DNA from: DASSLY01 sp035689185
GTDB taxonomy: Bacteria > Actinomycetota > Actinomycetes > Actinomycetales > Dermatophilaceae
DNA: 15,039 nucleotides
Assembly: GCA_035689185.1 (NCBI GenBank)
Contig: DASSLY010000108.1
Span: 1-15,039, forward strand
Direction: 5' to 3'
This document shows positions 9,033 to 15,039 of the stretch, in pieces. The notes below the pieces were generated by a model, which was not told the DNA's origin, made no database searches, and worked only from the letters and a program-made list of their open reading frames with translations. The position numbers were made by a program, and so were the translations under genes. The number at the start of each line of letters is the position of its first letter. Positions within the stretch are counted from its first letter, which is position 1.

Positions 9033-9137
9033 GGGCCACTACGCCTGGGTCACTACGCCTGGGCCACTACGCCTGGGCCACTACGCCCGGGCCACTACGC
9101 CCGGGCCACTACGCCTAGGTCACTACGCCTGGGTCAC
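9033..9137. repeat. 14-bp tandem repeat array between hemW and DUF3097
   Basis: Seven contiguous 14-bp units with consensus GGGYCACTACGCCY begin at 9033, 9047, 9061, 9075, 9089, 9103 and 9117, and a partial eighth unit runs from 9131. Differences are few: C or T at the fourth and last positions and one A at 9117. There are no spacers, so this is not a CRISPR array. The right end overlaps the DUF3097 coding region: on the minus strand each unit reads GTGACCCAGGCGTA, and the first copy supplies codons for V-T-Q-A and part of the TAG stop. Confidence 0.92.
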
Positions 9138-9998
9138 GAAGTCGATGAGCTCCTCGACCCGGGCGAGCAGCGCCGGCTCCAGGTCGGCGTAGGTGCGCAC
9201 CCGCCCGAGGATGCGGTGCCAGCCCTCGGCCACGTCGGCCTGGGTGCGCGCCGGCCAGCCCAGCGCCTCCAGGACGCCGTGCTTCCAGGACCGACCGCGC
9301 GGCACGTCGGGCCAGGCGTCCAGCCCCAGCCGCTGCGGGCGCACCGACTGCCACACGTCGACATACGGGTGGCCGAGCACTTTCAGGTATGCCGCCCGGT
9401 CACCGGTCCCGGTGACCTGCTGGACCAGCCTGGTCTCCTTGGACCCCGGGACCAGGTGGTCGACCAGGACACCCATCCGCCGGCCCGGGCCGGGCCGGAA
9501 CTGCGCGACCGCCTCGCCCAGATGGTCCACGCCCTCCAGCAGCTCGACCACGACCCCCTCCACCCGCAGGTCCGCCCCCCACACCTGCTCGACCAGCTCC
9601 GCGTCGTGCCGGCCCTCGACGAACAGCCGCGACGCCGTCGCGACCCGGGCCCGCCCCCCGCGGACCGCGAACGACCCGCTGGCGGTCCGCGCCGTGCTTC
9701 CCCCCGGCCGGTCCGGCGCCGGGCTCGGGACCGGCGCGGTGAGCACCACCGGGGCGCCGTCGAGCAGGAACCCTGGGCCGAGCGGGAACCCCTTGGTGCG
9801 GCCGCGGCGGTCCTCCAGGTGCACCACGTGCATGCCGCCGGCCTTCTCCACCCGCACGACGGCCCCGCACCAGCCCGTCTCGACGTCCTCGACGACCAGG
9901 CCGGGGTCGGCCGCGACCGCTGCGGCCGCCGGCCGCCGCTGCTGTCGCCACTGCCCGGCGAGCACGTCCTCGCCGTACCGGTCCGTCACCCGCGGCAT
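9123..9998 (-). CDS. DUF3097-family protein with Toprim-like residues
   Basis: This encodes 291 residues. It matches my memory of the actinobacterial DUF3097 family, with an N-terminal RYGEDVLAG and conserved positioning between hemW and hrcA. Residues 33-88 look like a small beta-barrel (VVEDVETGWCGAVVRVEKAGG, then VVHLEDRRGRTKGFPLGPGF). Residues 124-190 contain LFVEGRHDAELVEQVWG, then after about 40 residues GVLVDHLVPGSKE. This is the layout of Toprim domains as in RNase M5 or DnaG, with Glu128, Gly129, Asp132 and Asp180; the second Asp of the usual DxD is Leu182. That suggests a nucleic-acid role, but it is inference. ATG 9998 lacks a ribosome binding site. The frame stays open far upstream only because it runs antisense to hrcA and dnaJ. 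The last codons lie in the 14-bp array. Confidence 0.85.
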   Translation of the reverse strand: MPRVTDRYGEDVLAGQWRQQRRPAAAAVAADPGLVVEDVETGWCGAVVRVEKAGGMHVVHLEDRRGRTKGFPLGPGFLLDGAPVVLTAPVPSPAPDRPGGSTARTASGSFAVRGGRARVATASRLFVEGRHDAELVEQVWGADLRVEGVVVELLEGVDHLGEAVAQFRPGPGRRMGVLVDHLVPGSKETRLVQQVTGTGDRAAYLKVLGHPYVDVWQSVRPQRLGLDAWPDVPRGRSWKHGVLEALGWPARTQADVAEGWHRILGRVRTYADLEPALLARVEELIDFVTQA

Positions 9999-10012
9999 GC
10001 TAGGAGAGCCCG

Positions 10013-10018
10013 TAGACT
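10013..10018 (+). promoter_or_regulatory. -10 element of the hrcA operon promoter
   Basis: TAGACT matches TAnnnT, and its last base is the first base of the CIRCE element. Transcription would begin near 10025, inside the left CIRCE arm, leaving a leader of about 40 nt. No convincing -35 is seen 16-19 bp upstream. Confidence 0.5.
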
Positions 10019-10044
10019 TGGCACTCGACATACCGGAGTGCCAG
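10018..10044. promoter_or_regulatory. CIRCE-type HrcA operator
   Basis: TTGGCACTC (10018-10026), nine bases, then GAGTGCCAG (10036-10044). The consensus is TTAGCACTC-N9-GAGTGCTAA; the GCACTC/GAGTGC core and the spacing are exact, with GC-shifted outer bases. It lies 21 bp before the hrcA ATG and 20 bp before the divergent DUF3097 ATG. HrcA binds such sites as a dimer and is thereby autoregulated. Its placement means HrcA could also repress DUF3097. Confidence 0.92.
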
Positions 10045-10064
10045 GGGCTTGCGCGAGGAGGGCG

Positions 10065-11105
10065 ATGAACGAGGAGCGACGGCTGGCCGTGCTGCGCGCG
10101 ATCGTCCAGGACTACGTTCGGACCTCCGAGCCGGTGGGGTCCAAGGCCCTGCTGGAGCGTCACCACCTGGGCGTGTCCGCGGCGACGGTCCGCAACGACA
10201 TGGCCACGCTGGAGGAGGAGGGACTGATCTCGGCCCCGCACACCAGCGCTGGCCGGGTGCCGACGGACGCCGGTTACCGGCTGTTCGTGGACCGCCTGAG
10301 CGAGGTGAAGCCGCTGAGCGCGGCCGAGCGGGCGGCGATCCGGCAGTTCCTCGAGGGGGCCGTCGACCTCGACGACGTCGTCGGGCGCACGGTGCGGCTG
10401 CTGTCCTCGCTCACCCATCAGGTCGCGGTGATGCAGTACCCGTCGCTGAGCCGCGCGACCGTGCGCCACGTGGAGCTGGTGCCGATGGGCCGCTACCGGC
10501 TGATGGTCGTCCTCATCGTCGACACCGGCCGGGTCGAGCAGCGCGTGGTCGAGTCGCCGGTGGACCTGACCTGCGAGGACGCGGTCGAGCTGCTCGCCGA
10601 CGTCCGGGCCCGGGTGAACACCCAGGCCGGCGGCCGGCCGCTCACCGACGCGGCGGCCCGGTTGCAGGGGCTGCCGGACCGGTTCCCGCTGGTGGACGCC
10701 GAGCTGGTCCGCGCCGTCGTGCGAGCCCTCGACGACGCGCTGGTCGAGGAGCGGGAGGAGCGGGTCGTGCTGGCCGGCACCGCGAACCTGGCCAGGGTCG
10801 GCTCGGACTTCCCGAGCAGCATCGGCCCGGTGCTGGCCGCGCTGGAGGAGCACGTTGTACTGCTCCGGCTGCTGCGCACGATGAGCCGCACGACGAGCCA
10901 GGAGGACGCGGTCGCGGTGCGGATCGGCCACGAGAACCCCCACGCCGGCTTGCGCAGCACCTCGGTCGTGAGCACCAGCTACGGCGCGGGCCGGGACATC
11001 GTGGGCGGGCTCGGCGTCCTCGGTCCCACCCGGATGGACTACCCGACGGCGATGGCCGCGGTGCGCGCCGTCGCCCGCTACGTCTCCGACATGCTCGCCC
11101 AGTAG
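10065..11105 (+). CDS. hrcA: heat-inducible transcription repressor HrcA
   Basis: This encodes 346 residues, the usual length. GAGGAGGG ends two bases before the ATG. The N-terminal winged helix is typical: ERRLAVLRAIVQDYVRTSEPVGSKAL, then LGVSAATVRNDMATLEEEGLI and HTSAGRVPTDAGYR. The central GAF-like and dimerisation segments follow, with GPTRMDYPTAMAAVRAVA at the C-terminus. HrcA represses chaperone genes by binding CIRCE and is kept active by GroEL, so heat-damaged proteins relieve repression. A CIRCE site stands directly upstream, so the operon is autoregulated. It is followed after 15 bp by dnaJ. No groE or dnaK gene lies in the window. Confidence 0.97.
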   Translation: MNEERRLAVLRAIVQDYVRTSEPVGSKALLERHHLGVSAATVRNDMATLEEEGLISAPHTSAGRVPTDAGYRLFVDRLSEVKPLSAAERAAIRQFLEGAVDLDDVVGRTVRLLSSLTHQVAVMQYPSLSRATVRHVELVPMGRYRLMVVLIVDTGRVEQRVVESPVDLTCEDAVELLADVRARVNTQAGGRPLTDAAARLQGLPDRFPLVDAELVRAVVRALDDALVEEREERVVLAGTANLARVGSDFPSSIGPVLAALEEHVVLLRLLRTMSRTTSQEDAVAVRIGHENPHAGLRSTSVVSTSYGAGRDIVGGLGVLGPTRMDYPTAMAAVRAVARYVSDMLAQ

Positions 11106-11120
11106 ACGACAAGGAACCCG

Positions 11121-12239
11121 GTGAACGACTACTACGGCGACCTCGGGCTGGCCCGTGACGCCTCGACCGAGGACGTCAAGCGGGCCTACCGCAGGCTCGC
11201 CCGCAAGTACCACCCCGACGTGGCCTCCGGGCCCGAGGCGGAGGAGCAGTTCAAGAAGGTCTCCCAGGCCTACGACGTCCTCGCCGACCCGGACAAGCGG
11301 CGTGCCTACGACGCCGGCCAGGACCCGTACGGCGGGGTGGCGGGCGGCTTCGGCCCGGGCTTCTCGTTCAGCGACATCTTCATGGACCTGTTCGGCGGTG
11401 CGGCGAGTGCACGCGGCCCCCGCTCCCGGCAGCGGCGCGGGCAGGACGCGCTGATCCGGATGGAGATCGACCTGGCCACCGCGGTGTTCGGCGGCGAGCG
11501 CGAGCTCACCATCGACACCGCCGTGGTCTGTGCCACCTGCCACGGCGACGGTGCGCAGCCCGGCACCGGGCAGCGGACGTGCGACGTCTGCGGCGGCCGC
11601 GGGGAGATCCAACAGGTGCAACGGTCCTTCCTCGGACAGGTGATGACCTCGCGCCCGTGCGTGAACTGCCAGGGGTTCGGCACCGTCATCGCCCACCCGT
11701 GCTTCGAGTGCGCCGGCGAGGGCCGGGTGCGCACTCGCCGCACGCTGAACCTGCGGGTGCCTGCCGGGGTGGACACCGGCACCCGGATCCAGCTGAGCGG
11801 GGAGGGCGAGGTCGGTCCGGCCGGTGGTCCGGCGGGCGACCTGTATGTCGAGGTGCACGTCGCAGGGCACGACACCTTCCAGCGCCGCGGCGACGACCTG
11901 CGTTGCACGGTCGAGCTGCCGATGACCGCTGCCGCCCTGGGCACCACGCTGGTGGTGGAGACCCTGGACGGCCCGGCCGAGGTCGAGGTCCGCCCGGGCA
12001 CCCAGGCGGGGGACACGGTGCTCCTGCGCGGGCGGGGAGTGACCCGCCTGCGGGGCGGCGGCCGGGGTGACCTGGTGGTTCACCTAGACGTGCAGACACC
12101 GACCCGGCTGACCCACGAGCAGGAGCAGCTGCTGCGGCAGCTGGCGGTGCTGCGGGGCGAGGAACGCTCGGAGGGCAGGCTGGCCCCGGTCTCCGGGGGC
12201 CTGTTCGGCAAGCTCCGCGAGGCGTTCCTCGGCAAGTGA
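11121..12239 (+). CDS. dnaJ: molecular chaperone DnaJ (type I, DnaJ2-like)
   Basis: This encodes 372 residues. GTG 11121 follows AAGGA at suitable spacing. The J domain is at residues 4-60 with HPD at 31-33. A short Gly/Phe segment (GGVAGGFGPGFSF) is followed by four zinc-finger CxxCxGxG repeats starting at residues 137, 154, 180 and 194, and then the C-terminal substrate-binding domains. This is a full Hsp40 cochaperone that stimulates DnaK ATPase and presents unfolded proteins. Pairing with hrcA rather than dnaK marks it as the second actinobacterial DnaJ, commonly called DnaJ2. Its stop overlaps the rsmE start by four bases (GTGA), so hrcA, dnaJ and rsmE form one operon. Confidence 0.97.
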   Translation: MNDYYGDLGLARDASTEDVKRAYRRLARKYHPDVASGPEAEEQFKKVSQAYDVLADPDKRRAYDAGQDPYGGVAGGFGPGFSFSDIFMDLFGGAASARGPRSRQRRGQDALIRMEIDLATAVFGGERELTIDTAVVCATCHGDGAQPGTGQRTCDVCGGRGEIQQVQRSFLGQVMTSRPCVNCQGFGTVIAHPCFECAGEGRVRTRRTLNLRVPAGVDTGTRIQLSGEGEVGPAGGPAGDLYVEVHVAGHDTFQRRGDDLRCTVELPMTAAALGTTLVVETLDGPAEVEVRPGTQAGDTVLLRGRGVTRLRGGGRGDLVVHLDVQTPTRLTHEQEQLLRQLAVLRGEERSEGRLAPVSGGLFGKLREAFLGK

Positions 12240-12997
12240 CCGCCCCGCTGTTCCTCGCCGGCCCGTCCGCCCCCACCGACCCCCCGGACCTCGGCTCGCT
12301 CCGGCCCGGCGGTGAGGTCCGGCTCGGCGGGGACGAGGCCCGGCACGCGGTCAGCGTCCGGCGGCTGCGGCCCGGTGAGCAGGTCCTGCTCGGGGACGGC
12401 GCCGGGTTGCGGGTGGGCGCTGTCGTGGCCGCGGCCGAGCCGTCGGGCCTGCGGCTGCGGGTGGAGTCGGTCGAGCGGGAGCCGGCGCCGTCGCCGCGGT
12501 TCGTCCTGGTCCAGGCCCTGGCCAAGGCGGGCCGGGACGAGCAGGTCGTCGAGCAGGCCACCGAGCTCGGAGTCGACGAGGTGGTGGCCTGGCAGGCCGA
12601 GCGCAGCGTCGTGGTCTGGCGCGGTGACCGGGCGGAGCGTTCGCGCCGGAGGTGGGAGCTGGTCGCCCGGGCCGCCGCCAAGCAGTCCCGGCGCGCCTGG
12701 CTGCCCGTGGTGTCCGGCCCGGAGCGCACGCCGCAGCTGTGCCGCCGGGTGGCCGGGGCCAGCCTGGCGCTGCTGCTGCACGAGTCGGCGACCCAGCCGC
12801 TGGCCGAGGTCTCGCTGCCGGGCGGCGGCGAGGTGGTCCTGGTCGTCGGGCCCGAGGGCGGGATCAGCGACGCCGAGCTCGGCGTCCTGGCCGGGGCAGG
12901 AGCGGTGGCGGTGCGGCTGGGCTCGACCGTGCTGCGGACCTCCACCGCCGGCCCCGCCGCCCTGGCGGTGCTCAGCGCCGCCGCCCGGTGGCGCTGA
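12236..12997 (+). CDS. rsmE: 16S rRNA (uracil1498-N3)-methyltransferase RsmE
   Basis: This encodes 253 residues. It methylates U1498 of 16S rRNA, in the decoding region of the 30S subunit. The N-terminal PUA-like part contains DEARHAVSVRRLRPGEQ. The SPOUT methyltransferase knot carries ALAKAGRDEQVVEQATELGV, VVGPEGGIS (V204, G205-G209) and RLGSTVLRTSTA (227-238). The last motif reads LRTSTA where enterobacterial enzymes have LRTETA; I recall Ser as usual in actinobacterial members. The start GTG overlaps the dnaJ TGA. The stop lies 3 bp from the convergent GerMN gene stop. Confidence 0.95.
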   Translation: MTAPLFLAGPSAPTDPPDLGSLRPGGEVRLGGDEARHAVSVRRLRPGEQVLLGDGAGLRVGAVVAAAEPSGLRLRVESVEREPAPSPRFVLVQALAKAGRDEQVVEQATELGVDEVVAWQAERSVVVWRGDRAERSRRRWELVARAAAKQSRRAWLPVVSGPERTPQLCRRVAGASLALLLHESATQPLAEVSLPGGGEVVLVVGPEGGISDAELGVLAGAGAVAVRLGSTVLRTSTAGPAALAVLSAAARWR

Positions 12998-13000
12998 GCC

Positions 13001-14071
13001 TCACTGGACGGTGAACCGTCGACTGCGCTCGGCGACGGTTGAGCCGTCCTTCGGGCTGGCCGCGGAGACGGTGACGACGTAGTCGCCGGCGGCCAGGTCG
13101 CGCAGCGTCACCGACCACGCCCCGCGGGTCGGGCAGCCGCTGCTGGCGGTGATCGTCCGCACTCCACCCGTCGGTCCCTCGACCCGGAACAGCAGGGTCC
13201 CCTCGAACACGCAGGCCGAGCCGGAAACGACGACCGGGGTCCCGACCGGCAGCACCGCGTCCGCGCTCGGCTGCTCGACCCAGATCGCGGCGAGGTCCTC
13301 GTACTGTCGGTCCCCGGGCGGCCGGGTGTAGCGCCGGTCCCAGGGGAAGAGGCCGAACAGCTCGGCGCTGGTGGGCGCGGCACTGGCGAACCGGACCGGG
13401 ATGTTGCCGCGGCCGACCGCGGCCTGCGCGGTCCACATCAGCTGACGCACCGCAAGCCGGGCCACTGGTTCGCCCAGGCCGGCCAGCCCGGTCCCCTTCA
13501 GGGTGACGGTGATCAGGGCCGGGGTGACCACGACCCGGGTCACCGTGGTGGCCCCCCACGGCGTGAGCCCTCCCAACCCGTCCGGGTCTGTGTGCGTCAG
13601 GGCGAGGGCGACCGCCTTCTTCGCCAGTTCCGCATCGGTGGCGGCCGCGGGCAGGACGGTGGAGACGAACTCCCGGAACAGGGCGGGCCGGCCGCCGGGC
13701 ACCTCGCTGCCGATGTAGTAGACCGGCACGGCGCGGACGGCGGTAGCCGGTGTGCTGCGTGTTGGTGAGCTGGCCGGTGAGGTGGTCGGGGCCGGGCTGG
13801 TGGGCGGGGTCGTCGCAGCCCGCGTGGTCGTGCTCGGGGCCGCCGGGGCCGGTGGGCCGGATCCCGGCAGCACGCCGGCACCCCAGACCACGCCGGCGAT
13901 CAGCGCCGCGGCTGCGGCGGCGCCGACCGGGACCAGCCAGCGTGGCCGGCCCGGCCGCAGCAGCGTCGTGTTGGTCAGCGCCCGGATCTCGGCCAATCGG
14001 TCGCGCGGGGATACCCGCAGCGACTCCCGCTGCAGGGCCTCCCGGAGCTGCCGCTCGAGGTCGTCGTCCAT
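13001..14071 (-). CDS. single-pass membrane protein with GerMN and Gmad2 domains, probable sigma partner
   Basis: This encodes 356 residues. An acidic and basic cytoplasmic N-terminus (MDDDLERQLREAL...) of about 44 residues precedes one membrane helix (WLVPVGAAAAAALIAGVVWGAG, about 45-67). A Pro/Ser/Thr-rich linker runs to about 112, followed by an extracellular GerMN-like domain (VPVYYIGSEVPGG onward) and a C-terminal Gmad2 immunoglobulin-like domain (IWVEQPSADAVLPVGTPVVVSG ... FTVQ). The start shares one base with the sigma-factor stop (TGATG) and has GGAGGAG upstream, implying coupling. Topology and context suggest an anti-sigma or sensor partner, but there is no zinc-binding HxxxCxxC motif. 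GerMN and Gmad2 were named from spore germination proteins yet occur widely in non-sporulating actinobacteria. Two cysteines in the Gmad2 domain could form a disulfide. Confidence 0.82.
   Translation of the reverse strand: MDDDLERQLREALQRESLRVSPRDRLAEIRALTNTTLLRPGRPRWLVPVGAAAAAALIAGVVWGAGVLPGSGPPAPAAPSTTTRAATTPPTSPAPTTSPASSPTRSTPATAVRAVPVYYIGSEVPGGRPALFREFVSTVLPAAATDAELAKKAVALALTHTDPDGLGGLTPWGATTVTRVVVTPALITVTLKGTGLAGLGEPVARLAVRQLMWTAQAAVGRGNIPVRFASAAPTSAELFGLFPWDRRYTRPPGDRQYEDLAAIWVEQPSADAVLPVGTPVVVSGSACVFEGTLLFRVEGPTGGVRTITASSGCPTRGAWSVTLRDLAAGDYVVTVSAASPKDGSTVAERSRRFTVQ
13007..13048. terminator. nested hairpins at the rsmE / GerMN-gene convergence
   Basis: Three alternative stems share the same bases: GACGG-TGAA-CCGTC (13007-13020), AACCGTCG (13014-13021) pairing with CGACGGTT (13033-13040) around 11 bases, and GACGG-TTGAG-CCGTC (13034-13048). 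They lie just past the rsmE stop and inside the last codons of the minus-strand gene. No T-tract follows on either strand, so termination is only a possibility. Confidence 0.35.
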
Positions 14072-14604
14072 CACAGCTCCTCCACCTCTGCCCTCAGCGC
14101 GGCCAGGCCGCGACTGGCGTGTGACTTGACCGACCCCGCCGAGATCCCCAGGGAGTCGGCGATCTCGGCCTCGGACAGGTCCAGGTAGTACCGCAGGGTG
14201 AGGACCTCCCGCTGCCGGCGGGGCAGCCGGGCCAGCGCCTGGAGCAGCCGGGCCCCGCTCTGGTGGGCCATGGCCTGCTGCTCGGCGCTGGGCGCCGCAC
14301 CGGCCCGGGCCAGGCCGGTCTCGCGACGCAGCCACCGCTCCTCGACCCCGCGGTGCCGGAGCACTGACCGGGAGGCGTTCACCACGCTGCGCCGCAGGTA
14401 GGCCAGGGCCAGGTCCGGGTCGCGCAGCTGAGCCCACTTGGCGTGCATCGACACGAAGGCGTCCTGGGCCGCCTCCTCGGCGGCCTGCTGGTTGTGCAAC
14501 AGCAGCCAGGCCAGCCGCACGAGCGCGTGCCAGTGCGCGGCGTACAGGTGCGTGAGCGCCTCGTCGGCGCCCCACGTCGTCGCGCGCGACGCCTGCTCCG
14601 GCAC
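14071..14604 (-). CDS. SigE-family ECF RNA polymerase sigma factor
   Basis: This encodes 177 residues. GTG 14604 is chosen because AGGAGGT stands five bases upstream; the frame stays open to 14679 but crosses the promoter. Region 2 covers ALTHLYAAHWHALVRLAWLLLHN...AAEEAAQDAFVSMHAKW, and region 4 covers LPRRQREVLTLRYYLDLSEAEIADSLGISAGSVKSHASRGLAAL with a clear helix-turn-helix. The length and the LAWLLL-AEEAAQDAF pattern fit the actinobacterial SigE-family ECF group. It would direct polymerase to stress or envelope promoters. The coupled downstream membrane protein is the likely controller. An ECF-like promoter lies upstream, suggesting autoregulation. The target genes are unknown. Confidence 0.93.
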   Translation of the reverse strand: MPEQASRATTWGADEALTHLYAAHWHALVRLAWLLLHNQQAAEEAAQDAFVSMHAKWAQLRDPDLALAYLRRSVVNASRSVLRHRGVEERWLRRETGLARAGAAPSAEQQAMAHQSGARLLQALARLPRRQREVLTLRYYLDLSEAEIADSLGISAGSVKSHASRGLAALRAEVEEL

Positions 14605-14646
14605 GCTACCTCCTGGACTGGCCAGGGCCAACGTTCTCACGCGGGT

Positions 14647-14676
14647 ATGACGCGCCGCCCGTCGTCGCGGTTGACA
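14647..14676 (-). promoter_or_regulatory. ECF-type promoter upstream of the sigma gene
   Basis: On the minus strand TGTCAACC (14669-14676) is followed after 16 bp by CGTCAT (14647-14652). A CGTC -10 and an AAC-containing -35 at this spacing are typical of ECF sigma factors. Transcription would start near 14640, about 36 nt before the GTG. Autoregulation is inferred from position. Confidence 0.5.
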
Positions 14677-14720
14677 CACCCGGCCGACGGGGGCCGCTGT
14701 GGCCTGCGGGGCACCGCCTG

Positions 14721-14905
14721 GGCAGGCGCGGGCATGCGCGGGCAGGCGGGCGCAGGCGGGGGCAGGCGGGCGCAGGCGGGCGCAGGGCGGTGGCGGGCGG
14801 GGGCAGGGCGGGGGCAGACGCGGGCAGGCGGGGGCACGCGCTGGCAGGCGGTGGCCGGCGGTGGCAGGCGGTGGCAGGCGGTGGCCGGCGAAGGCAGGCG
14901 GTGGC
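14721..14905. repeat. G-rich 10-bp tandem repeat array with G-quadruplex motif
   Basis: About 18 imperfect copies of a 10-bp unit close to GGCAGGCGGK run through the sigma/HIT divergent region, with a two-base phase shift near 14785. Within it 14795-14814 reads G3-C-G5-CA-G3-C-G5, a textbook G-quadruplex motif on the plus strand. The left copies favour GGGCGCA and the right copies GGTGGCA, so two subfamilies have spread separately. Confidence 0.85.
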
Positions 14906-14909
14906 TCGG

Positions 14910-14915
14910 TAGGCT
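14910..14915 (+). promoter_or_regulatory. -10 box for a leaderless HIT transcript
   Basis: TAGGCT fits TAnnnT and ends seven bases before the GTG at 14923, the standard geometry of actinobacterial leaderless genes. The expected -35 position lies in the last repeat copies, and no good hexamer is visible there. Confidence 0.5.
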
Positions 14916-14922
14916 CGCGGGG

Positions 14923-15039
14923 GTGAGCGACGCCGACTGTCTCTTCTGCCGGATCGTGACCGGGGCGGTCCCCGCTGACGTCGTCCTGGAGACCGACACC
15001 ACGCTGGCCTTCCGGGACGTCACGCCGCAGGCGCCGACG
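14923..15039 (+). CDS. HIT-family (histidine triad) nucleotide hydrolase, N-terminal part
   Basis: Thirty-nine codons are visible before the right edge cuts the gene. The opening CLFCRIVTGAVPADVV followed by TLAFRDVTPQAPT is the conserved N-terminus of HinT-like HIT proteins, with the CxxC at residues 6 and 9 that often binds zinc. The HxHxH catalytic triad would lie beyond the window. These enzymes cleave purine nucleoside phosphoramidates and related nucleotides. The GTG start has no strong ribosome binding site, only a G run, and a -10 box at 14910 suggests a leaderless message. In many actinobacteria a HIT gene follows rsmE directly; here the sigma/GerMN cassette and the repeat array stand between them. 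Confidence 0.9.
   Translation, partial: MSDADCLFCRIVTGAVPADVVLETDTTLAFRDVTPQAPT

Larger units (their letters stand above)
14605..14922. other. divergent intergenic region between sigma factor and HIT gene
   Basis: This 318-bp stretch holds, in order, the sigma-factor ribosome binding site and leader, the ECF-like promoter, about 45 bp of non-repetitive GC-rich DNA, the 10-bp repeat array, and the -10 box of the HIT gene. Open frames crossing it are by-products of the repeat, which keeps every frame free of stops. Confidence 0.7.

Noticed and set aside
9033..9137. CRISPR array
   Set aside because: The 14-bp units are contiguous with no spacers and no cas genes are nearby.
9999..12083. Very long minus-strand open frame continuing upstream of the DUF3097 gene, nearly 1000 residues in total
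   Set aside because: Everything beyond 9998 is antisense to hrcA and dnaJ and results from GC-rich codon structure; family similarity begins only at the Met at 9998.
14669..14676. Third ArsR operator half-site (GGTTGACA) near the sigma gene
   Set aside because: Only one arm is present, without the inverted partner; it is better explained as the -35 of the ECF promoter.
14637..15023. Pro/Ala-rich minus-strand open frame of 128 codons across the 10-bp repeats
   Set aside because: It is a translation of the G-rich repeat and runs antisense into the HIT gene; no ribosome binding site or family features.

Overview
The window is chromosomal DNA of a high-GC actinobacterium. It has very high GC, GTG starts, tight gene spacing, TGA or TAG stops with no TAA, and several genes with no Shine-Dalgarno site. 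The gene set lepA, hemW, DUF3097, hrcA, dnaJ, rsmE, HIT is the usual actinobacterial backbone. A Micrococcales member, possibly near Intrasporangiaceae, is a guess from general flavour only.

Left part (1-4363), accessory genes. A C-terminal fragment of a BNR/Asp-box beta-propeller protein is followed by an arsR-type repressor and an SRPBCC (AHSA1-like) gene in a two-gene operon. The arsR promoter is flanked by two copies of one inverted repeat. Convergent to this operon runs a minus-strand pair: an APH-fold phosphotransferase upstream of a Gfo/Idh/MocA oxidoreductase.

Middle (4491-12997), housekeeping. lepA (EF-4) abuts trmB (tRNA m7G methyltransferase) with no spacing. A convergent PPOX-family flavoprotein gene shares a CTAG double stop with trmB. 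hemW follows divergently. hemW and the minus-strand DUF3097 gene converge on an array of 14-bp tandem repeats that includes the 3' end of the DUF3097 gene. A CIRCE-type HrcA operator lies in the short divergent region between DUF3097 and the hrcA-dnaJ-rsmE operon, so HrcA may control both sides. The DUF3097 protein carries residues resembling a Toprim domain.

Right part (12998-15039). A minus-strand SigE-type ECF sigma factor is translationally coupled to a single-pass membrane protein with GerMN and Gmad2 domains, probably its partner or anti-sigma factor. An ECF-like promoter (TGTCAACC-N16-CGTCAT) lies upstream of the sigma gene. This cassette sits between rsmE and the start of an apparently leaderless HIT-family gene, which is cut by the right edge. 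The divergent intergenic stretch holds about 18 copies of a G-rich 10-bp repeat with a clear G-quadruplex motif.

I see no mobile element, CRISPR array, tRNA or rRNA. No complete novel defence or biosynthetic system is evident. The most promising leads are the Toprim-like DUF3097 protein next to a CIRCE element, the stop-codon-bearing repeat array, the dual-operator arsR promoter and the sigma/GerMN cassette.
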